Shown here: positions 5,491-7,672 of the stretch, piece by piece | How positions within the stretch are numbered: position 1 is the first letter of the stretch | Layout of the letters: every line of letters starts with the position of its first letter | Assembly: GCA_002359075.1 (NCBI GenBank) | Contig: DEQA01000012.1 | Location: 1-7,672 of the forward strand | Direction: 5' to 3' | Length of the DNA stretch: 7,672 nucleotides | Origin: Planococcaceae bacterium UBA3378 | Lineage (GTDB): Bacteria > Bacillota > Bacilli > Bacillales_A > Planococcaceae | Notes under the pieces: model-generated | The model's input: only the letters and a program-made list of their open reading frames with translations | Databases searched by the model: none | Told to the model about the DNA's origin: nothing | Made by a program: the position numbers and the translations under genes

Positions 5491-7047
5491 TTAGCCGGTG
5501 TGCAGCAGGATGTCTTCCATGGATAACTGTTCGGTTAGCGGCCGTTCTTGCATCATTCTTTTCACATAGTTTGTTAGAGTCGGATAACCTGCAACTCTTT
5601 CAAGCAGCTCCATTTGTTCTTCCACGATAAGTCGGATGGATTGAGCGAAGCGTGCGCCCAGATCCTTCTTAAGCCAGATGATGTAGGCAATGTATAGCTC
5701 AACTGTTGACCAACCTGTTTTGGCATTGCGGCCTTTGCCCATAGTCGTTTTAATGATTTTCTTCGACTGCTTCAACAGCTTGTTGAGTGTGCTGCTGGCT
5801 ATGCCGACTTCGTTGCACAGCTCTTTTTGCGTACGCCAAATAAACGGCTCCGAAACGCTTTTTTCGGCCGCAATCCACTCGGCAATATCCTGTTCCCATT
5901 CATGACCATGGCTGCGCTGGCGCTCTTCGCGCGGCTTTTTGTACTTATACCAGCCCTTATGGCCAAAATGTACGGATACCCCGTCGGCTCCCTGCACATA
6001 CAATGCAAGCAGCTGCTCCACGTATTCTTTTTTCGCGCCCTTATATTTGCCGGAATAGGCGGAGGCGATGATTGTCTTTAACTCTTGGTACGACAAGGGA
6101 TAACGCAGTCTAGCGTTGTACTCGTCCAGCAAATCAAATGTAAAGGATTGGTCCTTGCCGTCCTGAAAGCACACTAAGGCAAGCGTAAACAGCACATTGT
6201 TTCGCCCTATCTGTCCCTTTTCTCCTTTTACACCCGTTGCATGCAGCAATCGGTTAAACCATTCAGATTGCGTTAAAGACGTCACCTGCATCTTTTGTGG
6301 CACAACATACAAAGACCGGCCTGCATCATCATCACGGCGCTGCGACCACGCGATCAGACTGGCAGGCGTGTAAACAGCCGTTTCATCAAACCATTCCACA
6401 TTTTGATGATTGGGCATACGGAAAAAGCCGAAGTCATTACAGTATTGATCGGCATCTACAGACTTTAAGCTGCGCTTCAGGTTTTCAGCAATCCGTTTTG
6501 CTACCTTCAGACTACGGAAATCATTCTTATTGGAAATATAAATAGGGGTCTCCAGCACAAAGAAGACCTGATAGCCGCGGTCAGAGGACACGATAAGAGT
6601 CGGTTGGCCAACGCTCTCATCTACACACGCAAGCAAGATCTCCTGCACCGTGTGCTCCTGCGTATCGATATCCACGACAAAGGTATTGACCTGCTGCAGG
6701 TTCTCCTCCGTAAAGCCTTTCACATAGCGGCGGTCCTGGTCAGCGTACTGGTAGCGGCGGTAAATGTTCGGGGTGAAATGCGTAAGCTTATCGGCTTGTT
6801 CAATTACCGTTTCTTTAGAAGTAATGATATAGCCTTTCACGCCGGATTCGGTAAAATCACTTTTCTTGCGCACGACAAAAATAGCGCCTTTTTTATGATG
6901 CTTGTCTTTCGCCCTTGCCAGCAATTGTGCCGAAACCAAGGATTTGGACGATTTCGGATTGTATGTAAGTAATCCCTCATGCAAAATGACTTCGAAAATC
7001 TGGTCGAGCTTATCCTTTTTTTGTTCTGAAAAAGCAAAAATAGCCAT
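5491..7047 (-). CDS. rep: plasmid replication initiator with primase-like and PriCT-1 domains
   Basis: This encodes a 518-residue protein read as a theta-type plasmid Rep. Residues about 50-235 look like an archaeo-eukaryotic-primase (AEP/prim-pol) core: the metal motif VVDID (D126, D128), SSDRGYQVFF (154-163) at the usual nucleotide-binding turn, and DFGFFRMPN (205-213), like the R-x-P motif of these proteins. The usual sGxGxH histidine is replaced (GYQ), so polymerase activity is uncertain. Residues about 262-335 match the PriCT-1 domain (RNNVLFTLAL, then YPLSYQELKTIIASAYSGKY). Residues about 402-445 form a winged-helix-like DNA-binding segment (TQKELCNEVGIASSTLNKLL). The start is firm: GGAGG sits 7 bases from the ATG. 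The gene is more GC-rich than the genes at 137-3797. Expression is probably set by the leader RNA, attenuator and antisense RNA upstream. The name of the plasmid family is not certain. Confidence 0.85.
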   Translation of the reverse strand: MAIFAFSEQKKDKLDQIFEVILHEGLLTYNPKSSKSLVSAQLLARAKDKHHKKGAIFVVRKKSDFTESGVKGYIITSKETVIEQADKLTHFTPNIYRRYQYADQDRRYVKGFTEENLQQVNTFVVDIDTQEHTVQEILLACVDESVGQPTLIVSSDRGYQVFFVLETPIYISNKNDFRSLKVAKRIAENLKRSLKSVDADQYCNDFGFFRMPNHQNVEWFDETAVYTPASLIAWSQRRDDDAGRSLYVVPQKMQVTSLTQSEWFNRLLHATGVKGEKGQIGRNNVLFTLALVCFQDGKDQSFTFDLLDEYNARLRYPLSYQELKTIIASAYSGKYKGAKKEYVEQLLALYVQGADGVSVHFGHKGWYKYKKPREERQRSHGHEWEQDIAEWIAAEKSVSEPFIWRTQKELCNEVGIASSTLNKLLKQSKKIIKTTMGKGRNAKTGWSTVELYIAYIIWLKKDLGARFAQSIRLIVEEQMELLERVAGYPTLTNYVKRMMQERPLTEQLSMEDILLHTG

Positions 7048-7113
7048 CGACAGTCCTCCTCATTTCCTGTGAGTGAACGCCAACAGCTAAAAATAGATGC
7101 ACTAAAACATAAC

Positions 7114-7145
7114 AAAAATGAATTTTCAACATTTCCGTTGAAAAT
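7114..7145 (-). terminator. putative attenuator in the rep leader
   Basis: On the rep strand a perfect 9-bp inverted repeat, ATTTTCAAC / GTTGAAAAT with a 6-base loop (plus-strand arms 7122-7130 and 7137-7145), is followed by TCATTTTTG and more T-rich sequence. It lies between the rep promoter and the rep ribosome site, as a transcriptional attenuator would. The stem is AT-rich, so on its own it is weak. The same repeat overlaps the -35 box of the plus-strand RNA promoter, so it could instead be an operator. Confidence 0.5.
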
Positions 7146-7166
7146 GATATTTTTGCTTGATATAAT
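7138..7166 (+). promoter_or_regulatory. strong SigA promoter of the antisense RNA
   Basis: TTGAAA (7138-7143) and a perfect TATAAT (7161-7166) are exactly 17 bases apart on the plus strand, facing away from rep. The start would be near 7173. This is one of the best promoters in the window and no protein gene follows it. Confidence 0.8.
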
Positions 7167-7172
7167 CATTAC

Positions 7173-7319
7173 GTCTTATGTATAAGAAATACATAACTTT
7201 GTGCTGCAACACATAAGTTATGGTATCTCGCTGGCGTTCATTTTTTAGCGCTCAGGGGTAAATTGGTTAGAAGTCATTCCAGGTCCGGCCAAAGACGAAG
7301 GAATGGCTTCTTTTATTTT
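7173..7319 (+). ncRNA. putative countertranscript RNA against the rep leader
   Basis: A transcript of about 147 nt is delimited by the 7138-7166 promoter and the terminator at 7269-7319. It contains a small hairpin TCTTAT-GT-ATAAGA (7174-7187), a longer one CATAACTTTGTG-ctgcaa-CACATAAGTTATG (7192-7222, one bulge), and the terminator stem. It encodes no plausible protein with a ribosome site. It is entirely antisense to the predicted rep leader (start near 7336, rep ATG at 7047). The matching loop in the rep leader contains CTTTGGCC, a U-turn (YUNR) motif of the kind used for loop-loop contact in copy-control RNA pairs. By analogy with RNAIII of pIP501/pAMbeta1 it would lower rep expression and set copy number and incompatibility. 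Confidence 0.6.
7269..7319 (+). terminator. terminator of the antisense RNA
   Basis: A 12-bp stem (7269-7280 with 7300-7311, one G-T wobble; arms AGAAGTCATTCC and GGAATGGCTTCT) closes a 19-base loop and is followed by TTTATTTT. The long loop is unusual for a simple terminator but fits a target-recognition loop. Confidence 0.8.
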
Positions 7320-7342
7320 GCCCTGACACTTATTTACATAGA

Positions 7343-7371
7343 ATTATAGAGCCTTGTAAACGCTGATGCAA
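7343..7371 (-). promoter_or_regulatory. predicted rep promoter
   Basis: On the minus strand a perfect TATAAT (7348-7343) lies 17 bases from TTGCAT (7371-7366), a weak -35. The start would be near 7336, giving a rep leader of about 290 nt. A short inverted repeat, TTTACA (7333-7338) and TGTAAA (7355-7360), is centred on the -10 and could be an operator. A weaker candidate closer to rep (TTGAAA at about 7142-7137, then TTTAGT) is less convincing. Confidence 0.55.
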
Positions 7372-7395
7372 CAGCTTTTTCGAGGCTTTTTATTT

Positions 7396-7594
7396 TGCAT
7401 ATATGCATATATGCATATATTAGTATACGTATATATAGATATATGCATATATACGTATACGTATATATAGATATATGCATATATCCCTTGTGAAGCCTGG
7501 TATACAGCTATTTGTAAAAGTAGAATATATGCATATATAGACATATGCATATATTAATATACGTATATATGTATATATGCATATATACGTATAT
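7396..7594. repeat. alternating purine-pyrimidine iteron array, probable origin or partition site
   Basis: Two clusters of repeats built on ATGCAT and TACGTA palindromes flank a unique stretch (7485-7525). It opens with three tandem copies of TGCATATA (7396-7419). Two 32-bp units starting GCATATAT (7413-7444 and 7445-7476) differ at only two positions. In the second cluster a 16-bp short unit (7531-7546) is followed by a 32-bp unit (7547-7578) and a partial one. ATGCAT cores lie at 7403, 7411, 7443, 7475, 7529, 7545 and 7577, mostly 8, 16 or 32 apart, so the copies are close to phased on the helix. The array sits just upstream of the rep promoter. Reading frames across it are low-complexity Tyr-Ile artefacts. 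It could be Rep-binding iterons, an unwinding element or a centromere. Confidence 0.7.
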
Positions 7595-7652
7595 TTTGGG
7601 AAGTGAAAAATTTTTTTTGCGTAAAACAAAAAGCACTGGATGAACCCCACTT

Positions 7653-7672
7653 TGAACTGCACCCCAATTGTT
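7653..7672 (+). mobile_element. possible terminal inverted repeat of an IS3-family (IS150-like) element
   Basis: The last 20 bases, TGAACTGCACCCCAATTGTT, resemble the left ends of IS150-group IS3-family elements as I remember them (TGnACTGnnCCCC followed by a TTAGACA-like continuation). The window ends before the rest can be seen, so this rests on memory of the end sequence only. Confidence 0.4.

Noticed and set aside
5690..6972. Several plus-strand frames inside the rep gene (5690-5905, 5827-6081, 6297-6545, 6604-6972)
   Set aside because: All lie antisense to rep, whose domains read without a break, and none has a convincing start region.
7330..7338. DnaA-box-like TTATTTACA near the rep promoter
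   Set aside because: One mismatch to the relaxed TTATNCACA pattern in AT-rich DNA is expected by chance, and no second box is near.
7396..7594. CRISPR array
   Set aside because: The repeats are contiguous and palindromic with no unique spacers of uniform length between them.
7344..7662. Minus-strand reading frames of 68-80 codons across the AT-rich array
   Set aside because: They are Tyr/Ile/Met-rich translations of the alternating TATA repeats, with no ribosome site and no protein-like composition.

Overview
The window looks like part of a plasmid, or of a plasmid-derived region, from a low-GC Gram-positive bacterium of the Bacillaceae/Planococcaceae type. The evidence is AT-rich intergenic DNA, strong Shine-Dalgarno sites with several GTG starts, SigA-type promoters, a CoiA-family protein, a Firmicute-type lipoprotein signal, and a primase-like replication initiator with structured leader DNA and an AT-rich iteron array. 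The species cannot be named from the sequence alone.

Layout, left to right. (1) Positions 1-1330: two small minus-strand genes, a lipoprotein (137-679) and a three-helix membrane protein (925-1227). Three same-orientation copies of a dif-like inverted-repeat site (53-76, 844-867, 1299-1322) lie between and beside them, so each gene sits between two sites like a cassette. (2) Positions 1354-2932: a self-contained transcription unit for a long CoiA-family protein with its own promoter and terminator. (3) Positions 2933-3797: an AT-rich spacer, a palindrome, a good SigA promoter and a small stand-alone protein resembling the Mrr N-terminal winged helix. (4) Positions 3845-5245: decayed DNA. It holds the 3' remnant of a coiled-coil gene, a bidirectional terminator, and a clearly broken WHH/HNH-type nuclease toxin gene with one frameshift and two in-frame nonsense codons. 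(5) Positions 5246-7600: the replication module, read on the minus strand. It has a GC-rich hairpin behind the gene, the primase-type Rep gene (5491-7047), a leader of about 290 nt, a Rep promoter (7343-7371), and an alternating purine-pyrimidine iteron array (7396-7594). (6) Positions 7653-7672: probably the first bases of an IS3-family insertion sequence running off the window.

The most informative part is the Rep leader. A strong plus-strand promoter (7138-7166) and an intrinsic terminator (7269-7319) define a small RNA of about 147 nt that is fully antisense to the Rep leader. A second hairpin with a T tract on the Rep strand (7114-7145) lies just before the Rep ribosome binding site. This is the architecture of countertranscript-RNA transcriptional attenuation known from pIP501/pAMbeta1 (Inc18) and pT181 plasmids, here attached to a different Rep type with an AEP-like primase and PriCT-1 domain. 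All functional statements are read from sequence and memory of families; no database search was possible.
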